DNA of 64,000 nucleotides, taken from contig CAWCDM010000103.1 of assembly GCA_963794185.1 (NCBI GenBank), positions 6,563 through 70,562 of the forward strand, in the 5' to 3' direction. This DNA is from JAMXLO01 sp963794185. Lineage in GTDB: Bacteria > Pseudomonadota > Alphaproteobacteria > Acetobacterales > Acetobacteraceae. Positions 54,970 through 63,321 of the stretch are shown in pieces. Every line of letters begins with the position of its first letter. Position 1 is the first letter of the stretch. Below the pieces are notes generated by a model. It was not told the DNA's origin and searched no databases. It worked only from the letters and a program-made list of their open reading frames with translations. The translations under genes and the position numbers were made by a program.

Positions 54970-55674
54970 ATGGAGACGATCCGTCCCGCGGCTCGTATGG
55001 CCAAGGCCGCCGCCAACCGCCATGATGCGGCCATGGACGACGCAGCATTCGACCACGCCCTGATCGCCGCCGCGTTCCAGATGGCAGCGGAGCAGGGCTG
55101 GCGGTCCGTCAGTGTGGCGGCGGCGGCGCGTGCGGCCGGACTGCCCCTGGCACAGGCGCGCGAGCGGTTTCCCGGCCGCGCCGCGATCCTGCTCCGCTTC
55201 GGCCGGCTGGCGGACCAGTCCGCACTCGCCGAGGTACCGTCGAACGGGGCGGCGCGCGACCGGCTGTTCGATCTGCTAATGAAGCGGATCGACATGTTCC
55301 AGGCCCATCGTGCCGGCGTGCTGGCGCTGTTCCGCGCTTTGCCGGCCGAACCGCCGACCGCACTGCTGCTGGCGCTTGCCACCCGGCGCAGCATGCGGTG
55401 GATGCTGGAGGCCGCAGGCATTCCCGCGGGCGGCCTTCGTGGCGAGTTTCGGGTGAAGGGCCTGGTCGCGGTATGGCTCTGGGCGATGCGCACGTGGCGC
55501 AGCGACGAAACCGAGGACCTGTCGGCGACGATGGCCGCACTCGACAAGGCGCTGCGCCGGGCGGAGCAGGCAGCCGAATGGCTGGGATGGAGCGGCGGCG
55601 CGGCCACGCCACCGGCGGACGGCGAGGACCCCGAGACCGGCCCAGCAGAGCCAACCCCCGAAACCGCACCTTGA
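54970..55674 (+). CDS. TetR-family transcriptional regulator
   Basis: A 234-residue regulator. The N-terminal DNA-binding part MAAEQGWRSVSVAAAARAAGLPLAQARERF (shown in part: GWRSVSVAAAARAAGLPLAQ) matches TetR helix-turn-helix. The C-terminal helices (RAGVLALFRALPAEPPTALL, KGLVAVWLWAMRTWRSDETE, DLSATMAALDKALRRAEQAA) resemble the TetR_C ligand-binding domain (COQ9-like). The ATG at 54970 is the first of three possible starts (also 54997 and 55033). The NDUFA9-like gene follows 50 bases later. Confidence 0.85.
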   Translation: METIRPAARMAKAAANRHDAAMDDAAFDHALIAAAFQMAAEQGWRSVSVAAAARAAGLPLAQARERFPGRAAILLRFGRLADQSALAEVPSNGAARDRLFDLLMKRIDMFQAHRAGVLALFRALPAEPPTALLLALATRRSMRWMLEAAGIPAGGLRGEFRVKGLVAVWLWAMRTWRSDETEDLSATMAALDKALRRAEQAAEWLGWSGGAATPPADGEDPETGPAEPTPETAP

Positions 55675-55723
55675 GCGTCGTTTCGCTGCCGCCTATCAAG
55701 GTCGCATAGCGGGAGGTCTGGCA

Positions 55724-56722
55724 ATGGCGACGCGCAGCGTGGCGACGGTGTTCGGCGGTTCGGGCTTCATCGGGCGCTACGTCGTGAAACGGCTCGCCCA
55801 CAAGGGCTTCGTCGTGCGCGTGGCGGTGCGCGACACCGAGCGGGCGCTGTTCCTCAAGCCGATGGGTGCGGTCGGCCAGGTGGTGCCGCTCCACGCGTCG
55901 CTGACCAACGAGGCCACGGTCCACCGCGCGGTCGGTGGGGCCGACCTCGTCGTGAATACGGTGGGCATCCTGGCCGAGCAGCGGCCCGGCGACTTCCAGC
56001 ACATCCACGCCGAGGGCGCGGGGCTGGTGGCGAGGCTTTCCGCCGGTGCGGGAGTCGCGCGGCTGGTGCATATCTCGGCAATCGGCGCCGATCCGGGGGC
56101 CGCGAGCCGCTATGCGGCGAGCAAGGGCATGGGCGAGGCGCTGGTCCGCGAAGCCTTCCCCGGCGTCACCATATTGCGCCCATCACTGGTGTTCGGTCCC
56201 GAGGATCACCTATTCAACCGCTTCGCCGGCATGGCTCGGCTGCTGCCCTTCATGCCGGTGATCTGCGGCGACACGCGGTTCCAGCCGGTCTATGTCGGGG
56301 ACGTGGCGGATGCGGTGATGGCCGCGCTGGCCCAGACGGACACTGCCGGGGCGACGTACGAACTGGGCGGCCCGCGCATTTGGGCGTTCCGCGAACTGCT
56401 CGCCTACATCCTGAAGGAAACCGGACGGCGCAGGCGGCTGGTGGATATACCGATGGGGATGGCGCGCGTTCAGGCGCGGATCATGGAACTGTTGCCGGGA
56501 AAACCGCTCACGCGCGATCAATTGCTGATGCTGCAGCAGGACAATGTGGTTGGGCCGGATGCGCTGGGCCTGAAGGAGCTTGGCGTGGTGCCGACGCCTG
56601 TGGAACTGGTGGTTCCCTCCTATCTGCGCCGGTTCCAACCTGGTGGCGGACGCCGCCCGGCTTTGCCGGAGGACCAGATGCCGCTGGCCGAGGCGACCAA
56701 GGCGGCGGCAAGGCGCGCCTGA
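55724..56722 (+). CDS. NDUFA9-type complex I NAD(P)-binding subunit family protein
   Basis: A 332-residue extended SDR protein. TVFGGSGFIGRYVVKRLAHK is the Rossmann glycine motif (G-x-x-G-x-x-G); then ADLVVNTVGILAEQR and LVHISAIGADPGAASRYAAS. FGPEDHLFNRFAGMARLLPF is characteristic of NDUFA9-type proteins, which stabilise respiratory complex I. It begins at ATG after GGGAGG. The next gene (fzlA-like) lies 53 bases downstream, an arrangement common in alphaproteobacteria. Confidence 0.9.
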   Translation: MATRSVATVFGGSGFIGRYVVKRLAHKGFVVRVAVRDTERALFLKPMGAVGQVVPLHASLTNEATVHRAVGGADLVVNTVGILAEQRPGDFQHIHAEGAGLVARLSAGAGVARLVHISAIGADPGAASRYAASKGMGEALVREAFPGVTILRPSLVFGPEDHLFNRFAGMARLLPFMPVICGDTRFQPVYVGDVADAVMAALAQTDTAGATYELGGPRIWAFRELLAYILKETGRRRRLVDIPMGMARVQARIMELLPGKPLTRDQLLMLQQDNVVGPDALGLKELGVVPTPVELVVPSYLRRFQPGGGRRPALPEDQMPLAEATKAAARRA

Positions 56723-56775
56723 TCGCAACGTCCGGCCTTGGCGCGACGCGGCGGCTGGTGCAATAAGCGACGGCG

Positions 56776-57444
56776 ATGCGGACCCTTTATCACCTCCCGC
56801 TGTCGCCGTTCTCGCGCAAGGTGCGTCTCGTGCTCGCGGAGAAGCGGCTGCCGTTCGATCTCCGGCTGGAAAAGGTCTGGGAGCGGCGGCCCGAGTATCT
56901 GGAGCTGAACCCGGCCGGCACCGTGCCGACGCTGGTGGAGGACAACAGCGTCGCCATTCCCGATTCGAGTGTGATCTGCGAGTACCTCGAGGAGGTCTAT
57001 CCCGAAACGGCCCTGCTGGGTCGAACATTGGCCGAACGTGTGGAGGCGCGGCGGCTGGTTGCGTGGTTCGACGGCAAGTTCGCCAGTGAGGTCACGCGCA
57101 ACCTGCTCGGGGAAAAATTCATGAAGCGGATGGCGGGCCGCGGCAATCCCGATCCGCAGGCGATCCGCATCGGCTACACCGCGTTGCGCTACCACCTGGA
57201 TTACCTGGGGTGGTTGGCTGAAACGCGCAAATGGCTGGCGGGCAGCGCGATCTCGCTGGCCGATTTCACGGCCGCGGCACACCTGTCGTGCCTCGATTTC
57301 ATCGGCGACGTGGACTGGAACATGTCGCAGTCTGCCAGGGACTGGTACGCGCGCATCAAGTCCCGCCCTTGCTTTCGCGGCGTGCTGGCCGACCGTGTGC
57401 CCGGCATGGCTGTGCCGGCGCATTATGACGATCTGGATTTCTGA
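56776..57444 (+). CDS. fzlA: FzlA-like glutathione S-transferase-fold protein
   Basis: A 222-residue GST-fold protein. The thioredoxin-like half (LYHLPLSPFSRKVRLVLAEK, NPAGTVPTLVEDNSVAIPDS) lacks nothing of the fold, and the C-terminal half is helical (ARRLVAWFDGKFASEVTRNL, LADFTAAAHLSCLDFIGDVD). The C-terminus, VPAHYDDLDF, is like that of Caulobacter FzlA, the essential GST-fold protein that binds and curves FtsZ filaments. Location beside an NDUFA9-type gene and an SDR gene agrees. If FzlA, it acts in cell division and not in detoxification. ATG start, without a strong ribosome binding site. Confidence 0.75.
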   Translation: MRTLYHLPLSPFSRKVRLVLAEKRLPFDLRLEKVWERRPEYLELNPAGTVPTLVEDNSVAIPDSSVICEYLEEVYPETALLGRTLAERVEARRLVAWFDGKFASEVTRNLLGEKFMKRMAGRGNPDPQAIRIGYTALRYHLDYLGWLAETRKWLAGSAISLADFTAAAHLSCLDFIGDVDWNMSQSARDWYARIKSRPCFRGVLADRVPGMAVPAHYDDLDF

Positions 57445-57471
57445 TGTGGATGTGCCGGTAAGGCCCGCTCC

Positions 57472-57486
57472 CGCCGCGTTGCGGCG
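57472..57486 (+). terminator. Short hairpin after fzlA
   Basis: CGCCGC-GTT-GCGGCG, a six-base-pair perfect hairpin 28 bases after the fzlA stop. No T-tract follows, so intrinsic termination is uncertain. Confidence 0.3.
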
Positions 57487-57509
57487 ACCTCTCCCGCGCA
57501 GCAGGCGAG

Positions 57510-58415
57510 GTGTACTGTTGGTGGCTGCTGCCAGATGCGTGCGGCGTGGGTGACGCTCGTCTGCTTGTGTTCGGGCTCGGCTATGTCGGATCCGCTGTCG
57601 CGGATGCCGCCGCAAGCGCCGGCTATGCCGTCACGGGAACCACGCGCTCCGCTGCGGCATCGTCGGGCGGCGCCGTCAAGCGCATTGATTTCGCGGACAC
57701 CGCCTCGGCCGTGTCGCGGGCGACGCATCTGCTGTGCACTGCGCCGCCCGATGCATCGGGCGATCCCGCGCTGTCAGGCTATGGCGACACGATTGCCGCG
57801 GCGCCCGATCTGCGCTGGATCGGCTATCTGTCCACGACCGGCGTCTACGGTGATCGAGGCGGCGCCTGGGTGGACGAGGATACCGAGCCTGCACCGATGT
57901 CGGATCGCGGGCGCCGGCGGGTGGCGGCGGAAGCGGACTGGCGGCGCCTTGCCGATTGCCGCGCGGTCGACATCTTTCGCCTGGCCGGCATCTACGGCCC
58001 GGGGCGTTCGGTGCTCGACGATCTGCGCGCCGGCACGGCAAGGCGCATCATCAAGCCGGGCCACGCATTCGGCCGGATTCATCGCGACGACATCGTCCGC
58101 GCCGTGCTGGCCGCCATGTGCCAGGAGCGGGCGTCCGGGGCACGCGTGCTGAACCTGGCCGACGATGAGCCGGCGGAGAGCGCGGACGTTGTGGCCGAGG
58201 CGGCACGGCTGCTGAGCATCCCGCCCCCGCCGGGCGTGCCGTTCGACCAGGCAGCCGATGCGATGAGCCCGATGGCACGCAGCTTCTGGGCCGAGAACCG
58301 CAAGGTCTGCAGCCGGCGGACGCAGCAGGCGCTCGGGCTGCTCTGGCGCTATCCGACCTATCGCGAGGGCCTACGCGCCATCCTCGCAGAGGAGCGGCTC
58401 CAGGGTGCGGCATAG
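57510..58415 (+). CDS. NAD-dependent epimerase/dehydratase-like SDR protein
   Basis: About 290-300 residues. LLVFGLGYVGSAVADAAAS is the Rossmann loop (G-L-G-Y-V-G). IGYLSTTGVYGDRGGAWVDE with Y-G-D and FRLAGIYGPGRSVLDDL mark the extended-SDR group (YeeZ/GalE-like), but the catalytic Y-x-x-x-K is not in the standard place. The C-terminus has KPGHAFGRIHRDDIVRAVLA. Starts: a GTG at 57510 with an AGGCGAG before it, or GTG at 57546. Its end overlaps the end of the convergent hydrolase by 45 bases. In many alphaproteobacteria an SDR gene is near fzlA. Confidence 0.8.
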   Translation: MYCWWLLPDACGVGDARLLVFGLGYVGSAVADAAASAGYAVTGTTRSAAASSGGAVKRIDFADTASAVSRATHLLCTAPPDASGDPALSGYGDTIAAAPDLRWIGYLSTTGVYGDRGGAWVDEDTEPAPMSDRGRRRVAAEADWRRLADCRAVDIFRLAGIYGPGRSVLDDLRAGTARRIIKPGHAFGRIHRDDIVRAVLAAMCQERASGARVLNLADDEPAESADVVAEAARLLSIPPPPGVPFDQAADAMSPMARSFWAENRKVCSRRTQQALGLLWRYPTYREGLRAILAEERLQGAA

Positions 58416-59126
58416 CAGTGCCAGATCCTGCGGCCGGGACAGGCGATGATGGCCATCCTTCACCAGGACCACCTCCACGTCGTGGCTGGTCACCTGCTCG
58501 GAGATGCGCAGCGCCATTTCCCATGGCACGTCGGCATCCCGCTGGCCGTGCAGCAGGCGCACCGGACATTCGATGGCGATCGGCCCGTTCAGCAGCAGGT
58601 GCGTCCGACCGTCCTCGATCAAGGCGCGCGTGATGGGGTAGGGTTCGCCGTACTGGCTAGGTGCATGCAGGACCCCGTCGCGCATGAGGGTGGCGTGTTC
58701 GTCGAAGGTCATCGCCTCCCACATCAGCGCTTCGGTGAAGTCGGGCGCCGCGGCGATGCCGACCAGCGCGGCGATGCGGTCGGGGCGCGCGCGGGCGGCC
58801 AGCAGTGCGATCCAGCCGCCCATCGAGGAGCCGACCAGCACCAGCGGCCCTTCGCTCAACCGGTCAATCACGGCCAGGGCGTCCTCGGCCCAGCGGCCGA
58901 TCGTGCCGTCCTCGAAGCGGCCACCGCTGGAACCGTGGCCCGAGTAGTCGAACCGGAGCATGGCTTGGTCGCGCCCGGCACAGAACGCTGCCAGCGCGAC
59001 GGCCTTGTCGCCGGTCATGTCGCTGCGGAAGCCTGGCAGGAAGACCACGGTGGGGCCTTTGCCGCCCTGCCGTGTCCAGGCCAGTTCCACGTCATCCCCG
59101 CGATCGAGCCGTCCGGTGGTTTCCAT
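58371..59126 (-). CDS. Alpha/beta hydrolase (ABHD10/esterase-like)
   Basis: A 251-residue hydrolase. TVVFLPGFRSDMTGDKAVAL is the HG-F-x-S-D-M-x-G-x-K start typical of the ABHD10-like group; FDYSGHGSSGG follows; the nucleophile elbow is LVLVGSSMGGWIALLAA; CPVRLLHGQRDADVPWEMAL holds the acidic residue and DGHHRLSRPQDLALL the His. Start at the ATG with first base 59126, preceded by AGGAGGGG. Divergent from the glycosyltransferase gene by 46 bases. It overlaps the SDR gene tail to tail. Confidence 0.9.
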   Translation of the reverse strand: METTGRLDRGDDVELAWTRQGGKGPTVVFLPGFRSDMTGDKAVALAAFCAGRDQAMLRFDYSGHGSSGGRFEDGTIGRWAEDALAVIDRLSEGPLVLVGSSMGGWIALLAARARPDRIAALVGIAAAPDFTEALMWEAMTFDEHATLMRDGVLHAPSQYGEPYPITRALIEDGRTHLLLNGPIAIECPVRLLHGQRDADVPWEMALRISEQVTSHDVEVVLVKDGHHRLSRPQDLALLCRTLEPLLCEDGA

Positions 59127-59172
59127 CGGCCCCTCCTGAGCCGCAGTGGATCTGCGTGATATAGCGCGCCGC

Positions 59173-60315
59173 ATGGTCATCCTGCAGGTCCTGCCGTCAC
59201 TGGTCACCGGCGGCGTGGAGCGCGGCACGGTGGAGATCTCGCGAGCGATCGCCGAGGCCGGCGGGACTTCGCTGGTGGCAAGCGCCGGCGGACCCATGGT
59301 CGCGACGGTGGAACGGGCCGGCGGACGTCATATCACGCTGCCGCTCGCCGGCAGGGACCCGCTGACGATCTGGCGCAATGCCGCGTTGCTGGCCGCCGTG
59401 ATCCGGGCCGAGCGCGTGGCGATCGTGCATGCAAGGTCACGCGCGCCGGCGTGGTCCGCCTGGATGGCGAGCCGGCGCACGGGGGTGCATTTCGTAACAA
59501 CGTACCATGGCGCCTACGGCGAGGATCTGCCCTTCAAGCGGCAGTACAACTCAGTCATGGCGAAAGGTGAACGCGTGATCGCCGCCAGCCGCTTCATCGC
59601 CGAACTGGTCGTGGCGCGGCATGGAACGGACCCCGGGCGCGTCCGGGTGATCCCGCGCGGCGTGGATTCCGCGGTGTTCGATCCGGATGCCGTCTCGGGC
59701 GAACGGATCGCGCGGCTTGAACGCGCGTGGCGGTTGCCCGACGGTGCCCAGGTTATTCTGTTGCCGGGGCGGCTCACGCGCTGGAAAGGCCAAGGGGTGC
59801 TGATCGAGGCGCTCTCCCGCCTGCAACGGCGCGACGTTTGCTGCGTGCTGGTGGGGTCCGACCAGGGGCGCAGGCGATATTCCGCCCAACTGATCCGCCA
59901 GGCCGAAGCGCTGGGGCTCGCCGACCGTCTGCGTCTGACCGGCGAGTGCGACGATATGCCGGCCGCGCTGATGCTGGCGGATGTCGTGGTGCATACCTCG
60001 GTCCAGCCGGAGGCATTCGGTCGGGTGGTGATCGAGGCGCAGGCGATGGGGCGCCCGGTCATTGCCTCGGACCTGGGCGGGCCGGTGGAGACCGTCGAGC
60101 ACGGCGTGACCGGATGGCGTGTGCCGCCTGGCAACGCCGATGCGCTGGCCGCAGCGATCAGGCAGGTGCTGGCGTTGCCCGCAGAGGTACGGGGCGAGGT
60201 GGGTAACCACGCCCGCGCCGCCGTACGGCACGACTGTACCGTGGCCACGATGCAGGCCGCAACGCTCGCGGTATACGATGAACTGCTCGTTGGGGTTGCA
60301 GCCGGCGCGGCGTGA
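59173..60315 (+). CDS. Glycosyltransferase family 4
   Basis: A 380-residue GT-B protein. LQVLPSLVTGGVERGTVEIS is the usual N-terminal G-G-V-E-R motif. C-terminal half: VILLPGRLTRWKGQGVLIEA (R-L-x-x-x-K-G), VCCVLVGSDQGRRRY, LTGECDDMPAALMLADVVVH and SVQPEAFGRVVIEAQAMGRP with the E-x(7)-E motif. It transfers a sugar from a nucleotide sugar, probably to a lipid or polysaccharide precursor. ATG at 59173; no other sugar-polymer genes are near. The thrS gene follows 52 bases later. Confidence 0.92.
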   Translation: MVILQVLPSLVTGGVERGTVEISRAIAEAGGTSLVASAGGPMVATVERAGGRHITLPLAGRDPLTIWRNAALLAAVIRAERVAIVHARSRAPAWSAWMASRRTGVHFVTTYHGAYGEDLPFKRQYNSVMAKGERVIAASRFIAELVVARHGTDPGRVRVIPRGVDSAVFDPDAVSGERIARLERAWRLPDGAQVILLPGRLTRWKGQGVLIEALSRLQRRDVCCVLVGSDQGRRRYSAQLIRQAEALGLADRLRLTGECDDMPAALMLADVVVHTSVQPEAFGRVVIEAQAMGRPVIASDLGGPVETVEHGVTGWRVPPGNADALAAAIRQVLALPAEVRGEVGNHARAAVRHDCTVATMQAATLAVYDELLVGVAAGAA

Positions 60316-60367
60316 CGCCATAGACAGCATCCCCAGACAACATCCCACTTGGGAGGATCCAGGACCG

Positions 60368-62317
60368 ATGCCCGCCATTACACTGCCCGACAAATCCGTG
60401 CGCCGCTTCGACGGGCCGGTGACGGGCACGACGGTGGCGGAAGCGATCGGCCCGGGGCTGGCCCGCGCGGCGCTGGCGATGAAGCTGGATGGGACGCTGG
60501 TCGATCTGGCGACCGAGATCGGACAGGACGCCGATGTGGTGTTCGTCACCCGCCGCGACCCCGAGGCGCTGGCGCTGATCCGCCACGACGCGGCGCACGT
60601 GCTGGCCGAAGCGGTACAGGAGATTTATCCCGGCACGCAGGTCACCATCGGTCCGGCAATAGCCGATGGATTTTATTACGATTTTGCACGGAACGAGCCG
60701 TTCACGCCGGAGGATTTCGGCCCTATCGAGGCGAAGATGCGCGAGATCGTTGCGCGGGGCGAGGAATTCGTCCGCGAGGTGATCGACCGCGACGAGGCGA
60801 TCCGCCTGTTCCAGGACAAGGGCGAAAAGTACAAGGCCGAGATCATCCAGGACCTGCCGCGCGACGAGACCATCACGCTGTATCGCCAGGGCAACTGGGT
60901 GGATCTGTGCCGCGGCCCGCATATGCGCTCCACCACCGATGTCGGCGCCGCGTTCAAACTAATGAAGGTGGCGGGCGCCTATTGGCGGGGCGATCACCGC
61001 AACGCCATGCTGTCGCGCATCTACGGCACCGCCTGGCGCGACCAGAAGGAGCTCGACGCGCATCTGCACATGCTGGAGGAGGCGGAACGCCGCGACCATC
61101 GCCGCATCGGCAAGGAGATGGACCTATTCCACCTCCAGGAAGAGGCGATGGGCAGCGTGTTCTGGCACCCCAAGGGCTGGAAGCTCTACCTCGCCGCCGA
61201 GGCGTATCTGCGGCGGCGGCTCGACGATGCCGGCTACCAGGAGGTGAGGACGCCGCAGCTTGTCGATCGCTCGCTGTGGGAGCGATCGGGGCACTGGGAG
61301 AAATTCCGCCAGCACATGTTCATCGCCAGGGTCGAGGACGAGGACAAGACCCTGGCGCTGAAGCCGATGAACTGCCCGTGCCATATCCAGATCTTCCGCC
61401 AGGGCATCCGATCCTACCGCGAACTGCCGCTGCGGCTGGCGGAGTTCGGCTCCTGCCACCGCTACGAGCCATCGGGCGCGCTGCACGGCATCATGCGGGT
61501 GCGCGCGTTCACCCAGGACGATGCGCACATCTTCTGCACCGAGCAGCAGATCGCGGCCGAGACGGTGCGGTTCGTTGAACTGCTGGCCTCGGTCTACCGG
61601 GACTTCGGTTTTCCGGAATTCAGCGTGAGGTTCGCCGACCGCCCGGCGTTGCGGGTCGGCGCGGACGCGGTGTGGGACCAGGCGGAGGCCGCGCTGAAGG
61701 AGGCGTGCGGGATCGCCGGCGTGGACTACACGCTGAACCCCGGCGAGGGCGCATTCTACGGCCCCAAGCTGGAGTTCGTGCTGCGCGACGCGATCGGGCG
61801 GGACTGGCAGTGTGGCACGCTGCAGGTCGACTTCATGCTGCCGGACCTGCTGGACGCCGAATACGTGCCCGAGGACGGCAGCCGCCGCCGTCCCGTGATG
61901 CTGCACCGCGCCATCATGGGCAGCTTCGAGCGCTTCCTGGGCATCGTGATCGAGCACTATGCCGGCCGGTTCCCGCTGTGGCTGGCGCCCGTGCAGGCGG
62001 TGGTGGCGACCATCGTCTCGGATGCCGACCCGTATGCCCTGGACGTGGCCGCGGCGATGCGGGCGGCGGGGCTGGCGGTGGAACTCGATCTCTCCAGGCA
62101 GAAGATCAACGCCAAGGTGCGGGAGCATAGCCTGGCGCATGTGCCGGTGCTGGCCGTCGTCGGGCGGCGGGAGGCCGAACAGCGCACCGTGGCGCTGCGC
62201 CGGCTCGGCGGGGATGCGCAGGAGGTGCTGAAGCTGGACGAGGCGGTGAGCCGGCTTGCGGCCGAGGCCACGCCTCCCGATCTGAGGGAGCGGACCCCTC
62301 AGGCGGAGTTTGCTTGA
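60368..62317 (+). CDS. thrS: Threonine-tRNA ligase
   Basis: A 649-residue class II synthetase. Domains in order: TGS at the N-terminus (residues 1-60), editing domain with RHDAAHVLAEA, GPAIADGFYYDF and the CRGPHM motif, catalytic core with the zinc Cys in LKPMNCPCHIQIF, motif 2 YEPSGALHGIMRVRAFTQDD, motif 3 MLHRAIMGSFERFLGIVIEHY, and an anticodon-binding end (PVQAVVATIVSDADPYALDV). Intact throughout. ATG after GGGAGGATCC. thrS followed by infC is a conserved arrangement. Confidence 0.98.
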   Translation: MPAITLPDKSVRRFDGPVTGTTVAEAIGPGLARAALAMKLDGTLVDLATEIGQDADVVFVTRRDPEALALIRHDAAHVLAEAVQEIYPGTQVTIGPAIADGFYYDFARNEPFTPEDFGPIEAKMREIVARGEEFVREVIDRDEAIRLFQDKGEKYKAEIIQDLPRDETITLYRQGNWVDLCRGPHMRSTTDVGAAFKLMKVAGAYWRGDHRNAMLSRIYGTAWRDQKELDAHLHMLEEAERRDHRRIGKEMDLFHLQEEAMGSVFWHPKGWKLYLAAEAYLRRRLDDAGYQEVRTPQLVDRSLWERSGHWEKFRQHMFIARVEDEDKTLALKPMNCPCHIQIFRQGIRSYRELPLRLAEFGSCHRYEPSGALHGIMRVRAFTQDDAHIFCTEQQIAAETVRFVELLASVYRDFGFPEFSVRFADRPALRVGADAVWDQAEAALKEACGIAGVDYTLNPGEGAFYGPKLEFVLRDAIGRDWQCGTLQVDFMLPDLLDAEYVPEDGSRRRPVMLHRAIMGSFERFLGIVIEHYAGRFPLWLAPVQAVVATIVSDADPYALDVAAAMRAAGLAVELDLSRQKINAKVREHSLAHVPVLAVVGRREAEQRTVALRRLGGDAQEVLKLDEAVSRLAAEATPPDLRERTPQAEFA

Positions 62318-62388
62318 TCCGCAACGGTCGGATGAGCCAAACTGGGCCTGGGCTGGGGATGCCTCGCCCGATCGAGCGCAACAACGAC

Positions 62389-62402
62389 AGGAGAATACCA
62401 TA
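62389..62402 (+). promoter_or_regulatory. Shine-Dalgarno and ATA initiation codon of infC
   Basis: AGGAG (62389-62393), a six-base spacer, then ATA (62400-62402) in frame with IF-3. The codon five positions later is an ATG (62415). Initiation of infC at a rare AUU/AUA codon is the known basis of IF-3 autoregulation in other bacteria, because IF-3 disfavours such starts. The well-placed AGGAG supports the ATA as the start. Confidence 0.7.
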
Positions 62403-62937
62403 GCACGAGGACCAATGACTGCTCCGCCCACCCGCGACGGGCCCCGTGTGAACGACGAGATCCGCGCCCCTCAGGTGCGGTTGATCGACGCGGAGGGGGA
62501 GATGCAGGGCGTCATGAGCGCCCGCGACGCTTGGCTGCGAGCCCAGGCCGTCGGGCTGGATCTGCTGGAGATCAGCCCGAACGCCGATCCGCCGGTGGTG
62601 AAGATCCTCGACTTCGGCAGGTACAAGTACCGAGCTGCAGAAGAAGAAGAACGAGGCCAAGAAGAAGCAGAAGGTCATCGAGATCAAGGAGATCAAGGTC
62701 CGCCCGAACATCGACGAGAACGACTATCAGGTGAAATTGCGCGCCATGAGGTCGTTCATCGAGGAGGGGGACAAGGTGAAGGTGACGCTGCGGTTCCGTG
62801 GCCGCGAGATGGCGCACCAGGAGATCGGCGTGCGGGTGCTGGAGCGGATCCGCAGCGAGATGGACCCGCTGTCCAAGGTGGAGCAGATGCCGCGGATGGA
62901 GAACCGCCAGATGGTGATGGTGCTGACGCCTAGGTAG
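62400..62937 (+). CDS. infC: Translation initiation factor IF-3, one frameshift as read
   Basis: The N-terminal domain (RDGPRVNDEIRAPQVRLIDA, QAVGLDLLEISPNADPPVVK, ILDFGRYKY) is in the first frame; the linker and C-terminal domain (ELQKKKNEAKKKQKVIEIKE, RPNIDENDYQVKLRAMRSF, VKVTLRFRGREMAHQEIG, MENRQMVMVLTPR) are in the next. Removing one C at 62630-62631 gives 178 residues with every conserved motif, exactly a multiple of three. IF-3 is essential and single copy, so the break is very likely an error in the sequence. Likely start ATA at 62400 (see the initiation site); ATG at 62415 is the alternative. Confidence 0.95.
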
Positions 62938-62954
62938 CGGCGCAGCCCGTTACT

Positions 62955-62977
62955 CCTCTCCCGCGAAGCGGGGGAGG
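62955..62977 (+). terminator. Hairpin after infC
   Basis: Stem CCTCTCCCGC paired with GCGGGGGAGG around a GAA loop (one T-G wobble), 17 bases after the infC stop. No T-tract, so a possible rather than certain intrinsic terminator; the arms resemble the CTCCCC-type intergenic repeat at 23.4 kb. Confidence 0.4.
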
Positions 62978-63042
62978 GCAGGGAGGGGGCGCGGCGGCCC
63001 GACCGTTTGCGACACGTCACTCTGTATGCTATTGTCACACAC

Positions 63043-63321
63043 ATGGCATGCGCATCTTCGACAACGTCGGTCCTCAGCGTTCGGGTCAATTCCGCCGAGC
63101 GCGCCGTGCTGGAAGCGGCGGCGGAACAATCCCACACCAGCCTCAGCGAGTTCGTGCGGCGCAAGGCATTGGAATCGGCTGAAACCGAGGTGCTCAGCAG
63201 AACGGTTGTCAGCATTCCGGCAAAGGACTGGGAGGCGTTCGAGGCCTGGATCAGACGACCGGCCAGGAAAGTCCCGGCACTGGTTGAACTCGCGCGCCGG
63301 CGTCCGTCCTGGGAAGACTGA
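63043..63321 (+). CDS. DUF1778 (TacA-type) antitoxin
   Basis: A 92-residue protein. SVLSVRVNSAERAVLEAAAE, then SLSEFVRRKALESAETEVLS, matches the DUF1778 ribbon-helix-helix antitoxin; the acidic/hydrophobic tail (IPAKDWEAFEAWIRRPA) neutralises the toxin in related systems. Start at ATG 63043, with the frame open 12 codons earlier. A GNAT toxin frame follows without a gap. The pair resembles TacA-TacT of Salmonella. Confidence 0.88.
   Translation: MACASSTTSVLSVRVNSAERAVLEAAAEQSHTSLSEFVRRKALESAETEVLSRTVVSIPAKDWEAFEAWIRRPARKVPALVELARRRPSWED

Noticed and set aside
5334..62937. Programmed +1 frameshifting as the explanation for the disrupted genes
   Set aside because: Sequences around the sites share no slippery codon, stop codon or stimulator, and both +1 and -1 events occur in unrelated genes.
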